A DNA stretch of 64,000 bases from Streptomyces albireticuli (GTDB lineage: Bacteria > Actinomycetota > Actinomycetes > Streptomycetales > Streptomycetaceae). Below, piece by piece: positions 23,931-33,074 of the stretch (position 1 is the stretch's first letter; every line of letters starts with the position of its first letter). Position numbers and translations under genes: made by a program. The stretch is taken from the NCBI RefSeq assembly GCF_021228125.1, contig NZ_JAJQQS010000003.1, positions 1 to 64,000 on the forward strand, written 5' to 3'. Under the pieces are notes generated by a model. It searched no databases, had not been told where the DNA came from, and worked only from the letters and a program-made list of their open reading frames with translations.

Positions 23931-25792
23931 ACCAGCGGGGCCCACGCGCCGAGCGTGTCCGTGCCCGTACCGCCGTACAGGGACGTCTCGCCGTTGGACC
24001 AGCGGGTGACGAGGCCGTCCCGGCGGCCCGTGCCCGTGAAGTCGCCGGCGGTCATCGCCGCGCCCGACCAGGAGGCGTTGGGCGGCTGGAGGCGGGTGCC
24101 CTTGCCGAGGTCGGTGCCGGTCGTGGTGTACGAGCCCAGGGAGCCGTCCGACCAGCGGACGACGAGGTTCGTACGGTCGGACCCGGCGGGCCGGAGGCTG
24201 GTCAGGGCGGTGGCGTTCCGCCAGTACGAGCCCGCCTCCATCAGCCGGCGCTCCGTGCCCGGACCGGTGGAGGTCACGCCGGAGTACACGCTGAGACTGC
24301 CGTCCACCCAGCGGACGGCCAGGTCGCGCGCCCTCTCCGTGGAGTCGTAGCGGCCCGCGGTGATCTGGGTGGCGTACTTCCAGGACGAGCCGACGGCGCC
24401 CAGCGTGTACTCCTTGCCGGAGCCCGAGGCGTCGAAGTCCTCGTAGTAGCTGAGCTTGCCGTTGTCCCAGCGGACCATGAGGTCGGGGCGGCCGGTGCCG
24501 CCGAAGTCGCCGGTGGTGACCGTTTCGGCGCGCTTCCAGAAGCTGTCCGCCTTCGCGAGCTGCTTCTCCGTCCCGAAGCCGCCCTTGCCGTCGCCGGGGT
24601 AGAGGCTGACCTCGCCGTCGCTCCAGATCGTCAGCAGGTCCTCCCGCCCGTCGCCGGTGAAGTCGCCCGCGGCGAGGTGCCGGGCGTGGGTCCAGGTGGA
24701 GGCGGCGCCGGGCAGCCGGGCGCTGTCGGACGGGGGCCGGTAGGCGGTGCCGCGCACGGGCGTGCGGTCCGCGACGGCGTCCTGGTAGAGATCTCGGACC
24801 TCCTGGCCGAAGACGGGGGAGTAGCTGACCCAGTCGTCGCCCGCGGCGTTGCCGCCGCCGTTCCAGCCGCCGAGGTTGCCGATGACGTCACCGGTGCGGG
24901 TCTTCGCGTCGTAGTGCGCGATCCAGGGACTGCCGGACGTCCCGCCGAAGAAGCCGCCGCACTTCATCTGCAGCTGCTGGTAGCCGGTGAGCCGGGTGGT
25001 GGGCACGGTGCAGCTGAAGGCCCGCTGGTCGGGGTTGAACGTGCCGGGGTAGCCCGTGACGGTGACGGTGCTGGTCCAGCGCGGTGTGGGCGTCAGCCGC
25101 AGGCCGCCGGTCAGGTCCTGCGCCTTCGCGCCCTGGGCGTTGGCGCCGAGCCGGGCGAAGCCGAAGTCCAGGTCGGAGTCGGTGCCCTTGCTGTTCTTGG
25201 TGTAGCGGGGGTCGGTGAAGACGCGCTCCACCGGGAAGACGCCGTACGGCTGGTGGGCCGCGTCCTGGCCCTTGCGGTACTGCGGTACGAAGATCTGCTG
25301 ACCGCCGGAGAGGGACTTGGCGCAGTGCCCGGCGGTGAGCACGAGGTTCCGGCCGGCGCTCTGTACGACGCTCGCCGTGCAGTACGTGGGGCCGCCGGGC
25401 CCGGAGCTGCTGAAGAACGTGCCGACCGACGGTATGCCGTCGCCGTACGCGCCCTGGGGCGTACCGCCGGGCGCGGCCGCCGCCGCGAGGCCGCGCGTGC
25501 GCGCGCCGGTGGGGGCGGCGCCGTGGCCCGCGTCGAGGGGGCGGGCGGCGGCCATGCGCTCGGCCGTCCAGTACGCCGCCGCCGCGCGCGCGTCGCCGGA
25601 GCCTGGCGCGCGCGGGGCCGCGGCGGCGCCGGTGGCCGGGGCGGCCATGCCGCAGGCGGCCACGGCCAGGGCGGCGGCGAGCAGGCGGGACCGGCCGGTG
25701 CCACGTGCGCGGGTACGTCCGGGAGTTCGTCTGGCAGAAGAGGACAAAGCGACTCTCTGAGTGTGTGAACGGATGTGCGAGATGCTGCGCAT
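23918..25792 (-). CDS. Secreted trypsin-like serine protease with VCBS/FG-GAP-like repeats
   Basis: A 624-residue exported protein. An Arg-rich n-region precedes LLAAALAVAACGMAAPATGAAAA near residues 35-60, a signal peptide. The protease domain has LTAGHC (His), SDLDFGFARL (Asp) and GGFFGGTSGSPW (Ser). From about residue 330, five repeats of the type ARHLAAGDFTGDGREDLLTIWSDGEVSLYPGDGKG form an FG-GAP/VCBS-like beta-propeller, often used for calcium or carbohydrate binding. It starts only six bases past the XdhC stop, so it could be read through from the purine operon, but its secreted role is unrelated. The stop lies inside the intergenic repeat. Confidence 0.86.
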   Translation of the reverse strand: MRSISHIRSHTQRVALSSSARRTPGRTRARGTGRSRLLAAALAVAACGMAAPATGAAAAPRAPGSGDARAAAAYWTAERMAAARPLDAGHGAAPTGARTRGLAAAAAPGGTPQGAYGDGIPSVGTFFSSSGPGGPTYCTASVVQSAGRNLVLTAGHCAKSLSGGQQIFVPQYRKGQDAAHQPYGVFPVERVFTDPRYTKNSKGTDSDLDFGFARLGANAQGAKAQDLTGGLRLTPTPRWTSTVTVTGYPGTFNPDQRAFSCTVPTTRLTGYQQLQMKCGGFFGGTSGSPWIAHYDAKTRTGDVIGNLGGWNGGGNAAGDDWVSYSPVFGQEVRDLYQDAVADRTPVRGTAYRPPSDSARLPGAASTWTHARHLAAGDFTGDGREDLLTIWSDGEVSLYPGDGKGGFGTEKQLAKADSFWKRAETVTTGDFGGTGRPDLMVRWDNGKLSYYEDFDASGSGKEYTLGAVGSSWKYATQITAGRYDSTERARDLAVRWVDGSLSVYSGVTSTGPGTERRLMEAGSYWRNATALTSLRPAGSDRTNLVVRWSDGSLGSYTTTGTDLGKGTRLQPPNASWSGAAMTAGDFTGTGRRDGLVTRWSNGETSLYGGTGTDTLGAWAPLVQTG

Positions 25793-25797
25793 GCCTA

Positions 25798-27255
25798 TCA
25801 CAGGCGGGCGCGCGGCCCGCTCCGCGGGCCCGCGGCCCACGCGGTCCGGTGGTCGTGGTGGATGGGCGTACGGGCGCCCGTGAGCGGGGCTCCCGTGCCG
25901 CCGCGCCGTACGGCGACGATCTCGGCGGCGATCGACAGGGCCGTCTCCTCGGGCGTACGGGCGCCCAGGTCGAGGCCGATCGGCGAGCGCAGACGGCCCA
26001 GTTCGCGCTCGCTCACCCCGGCCTCGCGCAGCCGGTCGAGACGGGCCTCGTGCGTGCGGCGCGAGCCCATCGCGCCGACGTAGGCGACCGGGAGCCGCAA
26101 CGCCCGCTCCAGCAGCGGGACGTCGAACTTCGCGTCGTGGGTCAGGACGCACAGCACCGCACGGCGGTCCAGCTCCTGGGAGTCGAGATAGCGGTGCGGC
26201 CATTCCACGACGACCTCGTCCGCGCCGGGGAAGCGGCGGGATGTGGCGAAGACGGGGCGGGCGTCGCAGACGGTGACGTGGTAGCCGAGGAACTTCCCCG
26301 CGCTCACCAGCGCCGCGGCGAAGTCGACGGCCCCGAAGACGATCATGCGGGGGGCCGGCACGACGGACTCCACGAGCAGCGTCACGGGCTCCCCGCACGG
26401 CGAGCCGGCCCCGCCGGGGCCACCGGCCCCGGCGGACCGTTCCACAGCCGCGGGGCCGGTTCCCCGGCCGCCGCCCTCCGCGGCCGGGCGGTGGCCCGGC
26501 GGCGCGGAGTCCGCCGCGTCACGGTCGCCGCCTCCCGTGGCGGCGGCCCCGGCAGCCGTACGAGGCCCGGCCCCGGCAGCCGTACGAGGCCCGGTGGCGG
26601 CGTTCGCGGCGGGGCCGGTGGCCTCGGACGCGCGATCCCGTGCCGAAGCGCCCGCTTCCCGCGCGAGGTCTCCCGCCGTCCCGGCGACCCCCTCGCCCGG
26701 TCCCTCGCCCACCTCCACCGTCCCCGTGCGGCCCACGTCCAGCAGGGCCGCCGCCTCCAGTCCGGCGACGCGGTCCAGCGCCTCCGTGCCGCCGAGCGTG
26801 CCCGTCACGCCGCCGTCCGGGGCCACGAGCAGCGCGCGGCCCAGCAGGTGCGCGGGGCCCGCGGCCACCCGGGCCAGGGCCGCCGTGCCGCCGCGTGCCG
26901 CCGTGGCCAGGGCCGCGGCGAGCACCGGCCGGTCCGGGGCGTCCGCGCGGACCGGAGTGATCAGGACGTCGAGCACCCCGCCGCAGGTCAGCCCCACGGC
27001 GAAGGCGTCCTCGTCGGAGTAGCCGAAGCGTTCGAGCGCGCTCTCGCCGCTCGCCAGGGCGGCCAGGCACAGCTCGTAGACAGCGCCTTCCACGCACCCG
27101 CCGGAGACGGATCCGATCACCGTGCCGTCCGTGTCGACCGCGAGCGCCGCGCCGGGCTGCCGGGGCGCGCTGCCGGTGACGGCCACGACCGTGGCCACGG
27201 CGAACTCGCGCCCTTCCGCGCACCAGCGGCGCAGCTCGTCGGCGAGGTCCAGCAT
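25798..27255 (-). CDS. xdhC: XdhC-family molybdenum cofactor insertion protein
   Basis: XdhC proteins deliver sulfurated molybdenum cofactor to xanthine dehydrogenase. Residues 1-75 are the CoxI domain (EGREFAVATVVAVTGSAPR, GSVSGGCVEGAVYELC); residues about 310-460 are the Rossmann domain (PRMIVFGAVDFAAALVSAGKFLGYHVTVCDARPVFA ... YVGAMGSRRTHEARLDRLREAG). At 485 residues it is about 110 longer than usual because of an Ala/Gly/Thr-rich insertion near residues 185-300 that contains a perfect 24-bp tandem duplication. It lies 43 bases downstream of the purine permease and belongs to the xdh block. Confidence 0.9.
   Translation of the reverse strand: MLDLADELRRWCAEGREFAVATVVAVTGSAPRQPGAALAVDTDGTVIGSVSGGCVEGAVYELCLAALASGESALERFGYSDEDAFAVGLTCGGVLDVLITPVRADAPDRPVLAAALATAARGGTAALARVAAGPAHLLGRALLVAPDGGVTGTLGGTEALDRVAGLEAAALLDVGRTGTVEVGEGPGEGVAGTAGDLAREAGASARDRASEATGPAANAATGPRTAAGAGPRTAAGAAATGGGDRDAADSAPPGHRPAAEGGGRGTGPAAVERSAGAGGPGGAGSPCGEPVTLLVESVVPAPRMIVFGAVDFAAALVSAGKFLGYHVTVCDARPVFATSRRFPGADEVVVEWPHRYLDSQELDRRAVLCVLTHDAKFDVPLLERALRLPVAYVGAMGSRRTHEARLDRLREAGVSERELGRLRSPIGLDLGARTPEETALSIAAEIVAVRRGGTGAPLTGARTPIHHDHRTAWAAGPRSGPRARL
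26547..26594. repeat. 24-bp tandem duplication inside xdhC
   Basis: Two perfect head-to-tail 24-base copies (26547-26570 and 26571-26594) encode the repeated GPRTAAGA segment in the low-complexity insertion. Reading frame is preserved. Confidence 0.9.
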
Positions 27256-27298
27256 GGCGGTCTCCTCTGTGGGTGCGGGGACGTCAGGTTATGTCCCA

Positions 27299-28780
27299 TC
27301 AGGTGACGCCCAGCCAGTTCTCGATGGGGTGGAGGGCGAAGTAGACGGCGAAGACGCCGGTCAGCAGCCACATGAACACCCCGGGTTCGCGCCACTTCCC
27401 CTGAGCGGCCTTGATGGCCGTGAAGGCGATGACACCCGCGCCGACACCCGGTGTGATGGCGTACGTGAACGGCATCAGCACCACGGTCAGGAAGACCGGC
27501 ACCGCCACCGCCCGGTCCCCCCAGTCGATATGCCGGGCGTTGCTCATCATCATCGCACCGATGACCACCAGCGCCGCGGCCGCGACCTCGCCGGGGACGA
27601 TCCGGGTGAGCGGGGTGAAGAACAGGCACGCGGCGAAGAACGCGCCGGTCACCACCGAGGACAGGCCCGTACGGGCGCCCTCGCCGACCCCGGTCGCGGA
27701 CTCGATGAAGACGGTCTGGCCCGACGCCCCCGCGACGCCGCCGACCGCACCGCCCGCGCCGTCGACGAACAGCGCCTTGCTCAGCCCCGGCATCCGCCCC
27801 CGGGCGTCCGTGAGCCCGGCCTCCGTGCCCACCCCGATGATGGTGGCCATGGCGTCGAAGAACCCGGCCAGCACCAGGGTGAAGACGATCATCCCGACGC
27901 CCATGGCGCCGAGCGTGCCCCAGCCGCCGAAGGCGACATGGCCGAAGAGCGAGAAGTCCGGCATCGACACGGCGCTCCCCTTGAGCGCGGGCGCGCCGTT
28001 CTGCCACGCCTTGGGGCCCAGCCGGGCGACCGCGTCGACGACGACGGCGAGCACGGTGCCGGCCACGATGCCGATGAGGATGGCGCCGGGCATGTCCCGG
28101 GCCTGGAGCATGAAGATGAGCAGCAGGGTGACGCAGAAGATCAGTACGGGCCAGCCGGCGAGCTCGCCGGCCGCGCCGAGGGTGAGCGGCCCGCCGCCCG
28201 TGGAGGCGTGCACGAACCCGGCCTTGACCAGGCCGATCAGGGCGATGAACATGCCGATGCCCATGGTGATGGCGTGCTTGAGCGCCAGGGGTATCGCATT
28301 CATGATCAGTTCGCGCAGCCCGGTGACGGCCAGGACGACGATCACCAGGCCGTACACCACGCACATGCCCATCGCCTGAGGCCAGGTCATATGGGGTGCC
28401 ACCTGCGTGGAGAGGACGCCCGAGACCCCGAGGCCGGCGGCGAGCGCCAGCGGCACCTTGCCGACGAGGCCCATGAGCAGCGTGCAGACCGCCGCGGCGA
28501 GCGCGGTGGCGGTGATCAGGCCGGCGTGGCCGAGGGTGTGCCCGGCGGCATCGGGGCCGGACAGGATCAGGGGGTTGAGCAGGAGGATGTAGCACATCGC
28601 CATGAACGTGGTGACGCCGCCGCGCACCTCACGGCCGAGGGTGGAGCCCCTTTCGCCGATGTGGAAGTAGCGGTCGAGGATGTGGAAGTACCGGTCGAGC
28701 CGGGACCGTCCGGCCGGTGGCCGCGGGTCCGCGCCCGCGTCCCGCGCCGTGGTGCCCGGCTCCACGGATGGCTGGGTCAT
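27299..28780 (-). CDS. NCS2 family purine permease (AzgA-like)
   Basis: A 493-residue permease with about 12-14 membrane segments. ERGSTLGREVRGGVTTFMAMCYILLLNPLIL is the AzgA-type first helix; ALAAGLGVSGVLSTQVA, FDAMATIIGVGTEAGLTD and SATGVGEGARTGLSSVVTG are substrate and proton-coupling motifs of the adenine/guanine/hypoxanthine branch. Position inside the xanthine dehydrogenase block fits import of purines for catabolism. The ATG at 28780 has GGAG eight bases upstream. The N-terminus contains a 21-bp duplication giving two copies of YFHI with LDR and GER. Confidence 0.9.
   Translation of the reverse strand: MTQPSVEPGTTARDAGADPRPPAGRSRLDRYFHILDRYFHIGERGSTLGREVRGGVTTFMAMCYILLLNPLILSGPDAAGHTLGHAGLITATALAAAVCTLLMGLVGKVPLALAAGLGVSGVLSTQVAPHMTWPQAMGMCVVYGLVIVVLAVTGLRELIMNAIPLALKHAITMGIGMFIALIGLVKAGFVHASTGGGPLTLGAAGELAGWPVLIFCVTLLLIFMLQARDMPGAILIGIVAGTVLAVVVDAVARLGPKAWQNGAPALKGSAVSMPDFSLFGHVAFGGWGTLGAMGVGMIVFTLVLAGFFDAMATIIGVGTEAGLTDARGRMPGLSKALFVDGAGGAVGGVAGASGQTVFIESATGVGEGARTGLSSVVTGAFFAACLFFTPLTRIVPGEVAAAALVVIGAMMMSNARHIDWGDRAVAVPVFLTVVLMPFTYAITPGVGAGVIAFTAIKAAQGKWREPGVFMWLLTGVFAVYFALHPIENWLGVT
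28658..28699. repeat. 21-bp tandem duplication in the permease N-terminus
   Basis: Two 21-base copies (28658-28678 and 28679-28699) differ at one base. They add seven residues ahead of the first transmembrane helix, in frame. Confidence 0.88.
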
Positions 28781-28986
28781 GGCCTGCTCCCATGTTCCGG
28801 GGAATGTGGATCGCCGCACGACCCGGGGGACGGCCCGAGGCGGAAACGGATGACGCTCCGCCGGCGGGGGCCTTCCGCGCCCGGGTCCCCGTAACGGGTC
28901 CACGAACGGCGGGGCCCACCGCCGGCCGGAGCCGACGGAGTGTCAAGGACGTACGCCGGGGCCCGGCGTACGTCCGCGGGTACCGG

Positions 28987-31398
28987 TCAGGTACCGGTGA
29001 GGTGTTCCGGCCGCACCGGCACCCGGGCGAGCGGCAGCCCCGTGGCGGCGCGGATCGCGGCCACGACGGCCGGCGTGGACGAGAGCGTGGACGCCTCGCC
29101 GACCCCGCGCAGCCCGTACGGGGCGTGCGCGTCGGCCAGTTCGAGGACGTCCACGGGCAGGGTGGGGGTGTCGAGAATGGTGGGGATGAGGTAGTCGGTG
29201 AAGGAGGGGTTGCGGACCTTGGCGGTGACCGGGTCCACGACGATCTCCTCCATCACCGCCAGCCCGAGCCCCTGCGTGGTGCCGCCGTGGATCTGGCCGA
29301 CCACCGACAGCGGGTTCAGCGCCTTCCCGACGTCCTGCGCGCAGGCCAGCTCCACAACCTTGACCAGGCCCAGCTCGGTGTCCACCTCGACCACGGCGCG
29401 GTGGGCGGCGAAGGAGTACTGCACATGGCCCTGTCCCTGCCCGGTGACCAGGTCGAAGGGCTCGGTGGGGCGGTGGCGCCACTCCAGCTCGACGTCCACG
29501 GCCTCGCCCTCCAGGACCTCGGCCAGACCGGCGAGGACCTCGCCGCCGTCGGTGGTCACCTTCCCGCCCTCCAGGACCAGTTCGGCGGTGGCCCACGCCG
29601 GATGGTACGTGCCGAACCGGGCCCGGCCCAGCTCCAGGACCCGCTCCCGGACGGCCTCGCAGGCGTGCCGGACGGCACCGCCGGTCACATACGTCTGCCG
29701 GGAGGCGGAGGTCGAGCCCGCCGAGCCGACACGGGTGTCGGCCGGGCGCAGGGTCACCTGGGTGACGCCCAGCTCGGTGCGGGCGATCTGGGCGTGCACG
29801 GTGACCCCGCCCTGCCCCACCTCGGCCATCGCCGTGTGCACCGTGGCCACCGGCTGCCCGCCCACGACCTCCAGCCGCACCCGGGCCGTCGAGTAGTCGT
29901 CGAAGCCCTCGGAGAAACCGACGTTCTTTATCCCCACGGCGTAGCCGACGCCGCGCACCACGCCCTCGCCGTGGGTGGTGTTCGACAGCCCGCCGGGCAG
30001 GGCGCGCACGTCCGCGGTGCCGCCCGCGCTCTCCCACTGCCGCTCGGGCGGCAGCGGCATCGCCTTGACGCGGCGCAGGAGTTCGGCGACCGGCGCGGGC
30101 GAGTCCACGACCTGACCGGTCGGCAGGACCGCGCCCTGGGACATCGCGTTCCGCTGCCGGAACTCCACCGGGTCCAGCTCCAGGGCGGCGGCGAGCCGGT
30201 CCATCTGCGCCTCGTAGGCGAAGCACGCCTGGACGGCGCCGAAGCCGCGCATCGCGCCGCAGGGCGGGTTGTTGGTGTAGAGCGCGAGGGCCTCGGCCTC
30301 CACGGCGTCGATCACGTACGGGCCGGCGGAGAGCGAGGCGGCGTTGCCGACGACGGCCGGGGAGGACGAGGCGTAGGCGCCGCCGTCCAGCACGATGCGG
30401 CACGCCATGTGGGTGAGCTTCCCGTCCCTGGTGGCCCCGTGCTCGTAGTGGAGCCGGGCGGGGTGGCGGTGGACATGGCCGAAGAACGACTCGAAGCGGT
30501 TGTAGACCATCTTCACCGGCCTGCCGGTGCGCAAGGCGAGCAGACAGGCGTGGGCCTGCATGGAGAGGTCCTCGCGGCCGCCGAAGGCGCCGCCCACCCC
30601 GGAGAGCGTCATCCGGACCTTCTCCTCGGGCAGGCCGAGGACCGGCGCGATCTGGCGCAGGTCGGCGTGCAGCCACTGGGTGGCGATGTACAGGTCGACA
30701 CCGCCGTCCTCGGCAGGCACCGCCAGCCCGGACTCGGGGCCCAGGAACGCCTGGTCCTGCATGCCCACCTCGTAGTCACCCGTGACGATCACATCGGCGC
30801 GGGCCCTGGCCGCCGCGATGTCGCCGTGCCGGACCGGCTGCCGGTGCACGACGTTGGGGTGCGGGACGTGGGCCGCGTGGCCGTCCGTACGGCCCGGGTG
30901 CAGCACGGGGGCGTCCGGGGCGAGCGCGGACGCCTCGTCGGTGACGACGGGCAGCGGCTCGTAGTCCACCGCGATCTTCTCGGCGGCGCGGCGGGCCGTC
31001 TCCGGGTGGTCGGCGGCGACGAGGGCCACCGGCTCGCCGTGGTAGCGGACCACGCCGTCGGCGAGTACGGGCGTGTCCGCGAACTCCAGGCCGTAGCGGG
31101 TGGCCGCGGGGAGGTCGGCGTGGGTCAGCACGGCGCGGACGCCGGGCGTCGCGAGTGCCCCGGAGACGTCGACGGAGCGGATCCGGGCGTGGGCGTGCGG
31201 ACTGCGCAGGGTGTGGCCCCAGAGCATGTCCTCGTGCCACAGGTCGGAGGCGTACGCGAACTCGCCGGTGACCTTCAGGGTGCCGTCGGGGCGGAGTGTC
31301 GACTCGCCGATGCCGCCCGGGGCCCGGCCGGCCCGCGCGGGCCCGGTGCCGGCGGGAAGGTCGGTGGGGAGTCCGGTGGGGACGCGTGGGGTGCCCAT
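28987..31398 (-). CDS. Xanthine dehydrogenase molybdopterin-binding subunit
   Basis: An 803-residue large subunit that oxidises hypoxanthine and xanthine to urate. It begins IGESTLRPDGTLKVTGEFAYASDL, with the TGxAxYxxD molybdenum-hydroxylase signature, and contains GGAFGGREDLSMQAHACLLA, MRGFGAVQACFAYEAQMDRLA, VGQGGVTVHAQIA and the C-terminal GVGEASTLSSTPAV whose glutamate is the catalytic base. Size and order match the Mo subunit of three-gene bacterial xanthine dehydrogenases (pucD type). It follows the 2Fe-2S subunit after 2 bases and is the last of the three subunits; the permease gene follows after 206 bases. Confidence 0.93.
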   Translation of the reverse strand: MGTPRVPTGLPTDLPAGTGPARAGRAPGGIGESTLRPDGTLKVTGEFAYASDLWHEDMLWGHTLRSPHAHARIRSVDVSGALATPGVRAVLTHADLPAATRYGLEFADTPVLADGVVRYHGEPVALVAADHPETARRAAEKIAVDYEPLPVVTDEASALAPDAPVLHPGRTDGHAAHVPHPNVVHRQPVRHGDIAAARARADVIVTGDYEVGMQDQAFLGPESGLAVPAEDGGVDLYIATQWLHADLRQIAPVLGLPEEKVRMTLSGVGGAFGGREDLSMQAHACLLALRTGRPVKMVYNRFESFFGHVHRHPARLHYEHGATRDGKLTHMACRIVLDGGAYASSSPAVVGNAASLSAGPYVIDAVEAEALALYTNNPPCGAMRGFGAVQACFAYEAQMDRLAAALELDPVEFRQRNAMSQGAVLPTGQVVDSPAPVAELLRRVKAMPLPPERQWESAGGTADVRALPGGLSNTTHGEGVVRGVGYAVGIKNVGFSEGFDDYSTARVRLEVVGGQPVATVHTAMAEVGQGGVTVHAQIARTELGVTQVTLRPADTRVGSAGSTSASRQTYVTGGAVRHACEAVRERVLELGRARFGTYHPAWATAELVLEGGKVTTDGGEVLAGLAEVLEGEAVDVELEWRHRPTEPFDLVTGQGQGHVQYSFAAHRAVVEVDTELGLVKVVELACAQDVGKALNPLSVVGQIHGGTTQGLGLAVMEEIVVDPVTAKVRNPSFTDYLIPTILDTPTLPVDVLELADAHAPYGLRGVGEASTLSSTPAVVAAIRAATGLPLARVPVRPEHLTGT

Positions 31399-31400
31399 GG

Positions 31401-31940
31401 TCAGACCGTCTCTCCCGCACGGGCGGCCGCCAGGCGTACCGCGTCGAGGATCTTCTCGTAGCCCGTACATCGGCACAGATTGCCGGAGAGGGCCTCGCGG
31501 ATGTCCGCGTCGGACGGGTCGGGGACGCGCGCCAGCAGATCGTCGGCGGCGACCAGCAGACCGGGGGTGCAGAAGCCGCACTGCACGGCGCCCGCGTCGA
31601 CGAACGCCCGCTGCACGGGCGAGAGTCCGGCGCCCGGCGGCCCTTCCTCGCCCCGCTCCTCCCCGGCCGGCGCCGAGCCGCCGGCGCGCCGCGCGGCCAG
31701 CTCGGCCAGGCCCTCGACGGTCACCACCTCGCGGCCCTCGGCCTGGCCCGCGGCGACCAGGCAGGCGCACACGAGCTCGCCGTCGAGACGGACCGTGCAG
31801 GAGCCGCACTCGCCCTGCTCGCAGGCGTTCTTCGAGCCCGGCAGCCCCAGCCGCTCCCGCAGGACGTACAGCAGGCTCTCGCCCTCCCAGACGTCGTCGG
31901 CCTCCCGGAGGCGGCCGTTGACCGTGACGTTCACGCGCAT
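31401..31940 (-). CDS. Xanthine dehydrogenase (2Fe-2S)-binding subunit
   Basis: A 179-residue electron-transfer subunit with two 2Fe-2S clusters. The plant-ferredoxin-like N-domain has CEQGECGSCTV and a later C (LVCAC); the C-terminal helical domain has CGFCTPG and NLCRCTGYEKI. A 25-residue Gly/Glu/Pro-rich insertion separates the two domains. It overlaps the FAD subunit by 10 bases. Together with its neighbours it passes electrons from the molybdenum site to FAD. Confidence 0.95.
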   Translation of the reverse strand: MRVNVTVNGRLREADDVWEGESLLYVLRERLGLPGSKNACEQGECGSCTVRLDGELVCACLVAAGQAEGREVVTVEGLAELAARRAGGSAPAGEERGEEGPPGAGLSPVQRAFVDAGAVQCGFCTPGLLVAADDLLARVPDPSDADIREALSGNLCRCTGYEKILDAVRLAAARAGETV

Positions 31941-32818
31941 CGGGTGGTCCTCTCACTGCCGCGGTAGGTGTCCCAGGCCCAGCCGAGGGTGCGGCGGGCC
32001 ATCACGCCCACCGCGTGCCGGCGGTACCGGGCGCTGCCGCGCACGTCGTCGATGGGGTTGCAGGCGCCCGCCGCCAGCTCGGCGAACTGCCGGGCCAGGG
32101 ACGGCGGCAGATCCCGGCCGGAGTCCCAGAAGCCGCCCTCCGCCAGCGCGGCGTCGAGGAACTCCTCCGCCGCGCGCGCCCGCAGCGGGGTGGGCGCGGC
32201 CGAGCCGATGCCCGTGCGCACCGCCCGCGCCTCCGGATGCAGCGCGAGCCCGAACGCGCAGACCGCGATCACCATGGCGTTGCGCGTGCCGACCTTCGCG
32301 AACTGCTGCGGCCCGTCGGCCTTGCGGATGCGGACGGCCCGGATCAGCTCGTCCGGCTCCAGGGCGTTGCGCTTGACGCCGGTGTAGAACCGCTCGACCG
32401 GGATGAGCCGGGTGCCGCGCACGGACTCGGCCTCCACCTCGGCGCCCGCCGCCAGCAGCGCCGGATGGGAGTCGCCGGCCGGGGACGCCGCGCCGAGGTT
32501 GCCGCCGACGCTGCCCCGGTTGCGGATCTGCGGCGAGCCGACCGTGTGGGCCGCGAGCGCCAGCCCGGGCAGCGGCCCCCGGAGGTGCTCCATGATCCTG
32601 GTGTACGGGACGGACGCGCCGAGGCGGACGTCCCGCTCGCCGGTCTCCCATTCGTACAAATCGCCGATGCGGTTCAGGTCCAGCAGGTACTCCGGACGGC
32701 GGTGGTCGAAATTGATCTCGACCATCACATCCGTGCCACCCGCGAGGGGCACGGCCGAGGGGTGCTCCGCCTTGGCGGCCAGAGCCTCCTCCCAGGTGCC
32801 GGGGCGCAGGAAGTCCAT
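31931..32818 (-). CDS. Xanthine dehydrogenase FAD-binding subunit
   Basis: A 295-residue flavoprotein subunit of the CO-dehydrogenase/xanthine-dehydrogenase medium-chain family. VPLAGGTDVMVEINF and QIRNRGSVGGNLGAASPAGDSHPALLA are the two FAD-binding signatures; the C-terminal CO_deh_flav_C domain follows (KADGPQQFAKVGTRNAMVIAVC). First gene of the xdh block and divergent from pucR. The ATG at 32818 (MDFLRPGTWEEALAAK) is preceded by GAGAAGA. Confidence 0.93.
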   Translation of the reverse strand: MDFLRPGTWEEALAAKAEHPSAVPLAGGTDVMVEINFDHRRPEYLLDLNRIGDLYEWETGERDVRLGASVPYTRIMEHLRGPLPGLALAAHTVGSPQIRNRGSVGGNLGAASPAGDSHPALLAAGAEVEAESVRGTRLIPVERFYTGVKRNALEPDELIRAVRIRKADGPQQFAKVGTRNAMVIAVCAFGLALHPEARAVRTGIGSAAPTPLRARAAEEFLDAALAEGGFWDSGRDLPPSLARQFAELAAGACNPIDDVRGSARYRRHAVGVMARRTLGWAWDTYRGSERTTRCA

Positions 32819-33013
32819 GGATCTTCTCTTCTCGGTCGGGTCTCGCGTGGCGGTCCGTGGGGGGTGTTCCGGCCAGTCCGTGCCCGGCGCCGCATGTCCT
32901 GTTCGCGCGCTCTGCAGCCAGTACACCGAGGTACGAGCACCCGGGTGCAGTCACCGAAACCATGAAGCGGTTGGCTGGCCACGCCCACCGTCTTGTAGAT
33001 TCGAACGAAAGGC

Positions 33014-33029
33014 GGGGTTCAGAAACCCC
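33014..33029. promoter_or_regulatory. Inverted repeat in the xdh-pucR divergent promoter region
   Basis: GGGGTTCAGAAACCCC has 6-bp arms and lies 46 bases before the pucR start. It is a candidate PucR operator. The 256-base gap holds no gene. Confidence 0.45.
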
Positions 33030-33074
33030 ACTGCATTCCACTGGTTACAACAAGACAGATCGGCGGCGACCACG

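Noticed and set aside
28717..31461. A 914-codon open frame on the plus strand
   Set aside because: Antisense shadow of the xanthine dehydrogenase large subunit, with no start signal and His/Gly/Arg composition typical of such shadows.
25792..31940. The secreted protease as part of the purine pathway
   Set aside because: Its start is close to the xdhC stop, but the signal peptide and trypsin fold have no link with purines; adjacency alone is not enough.
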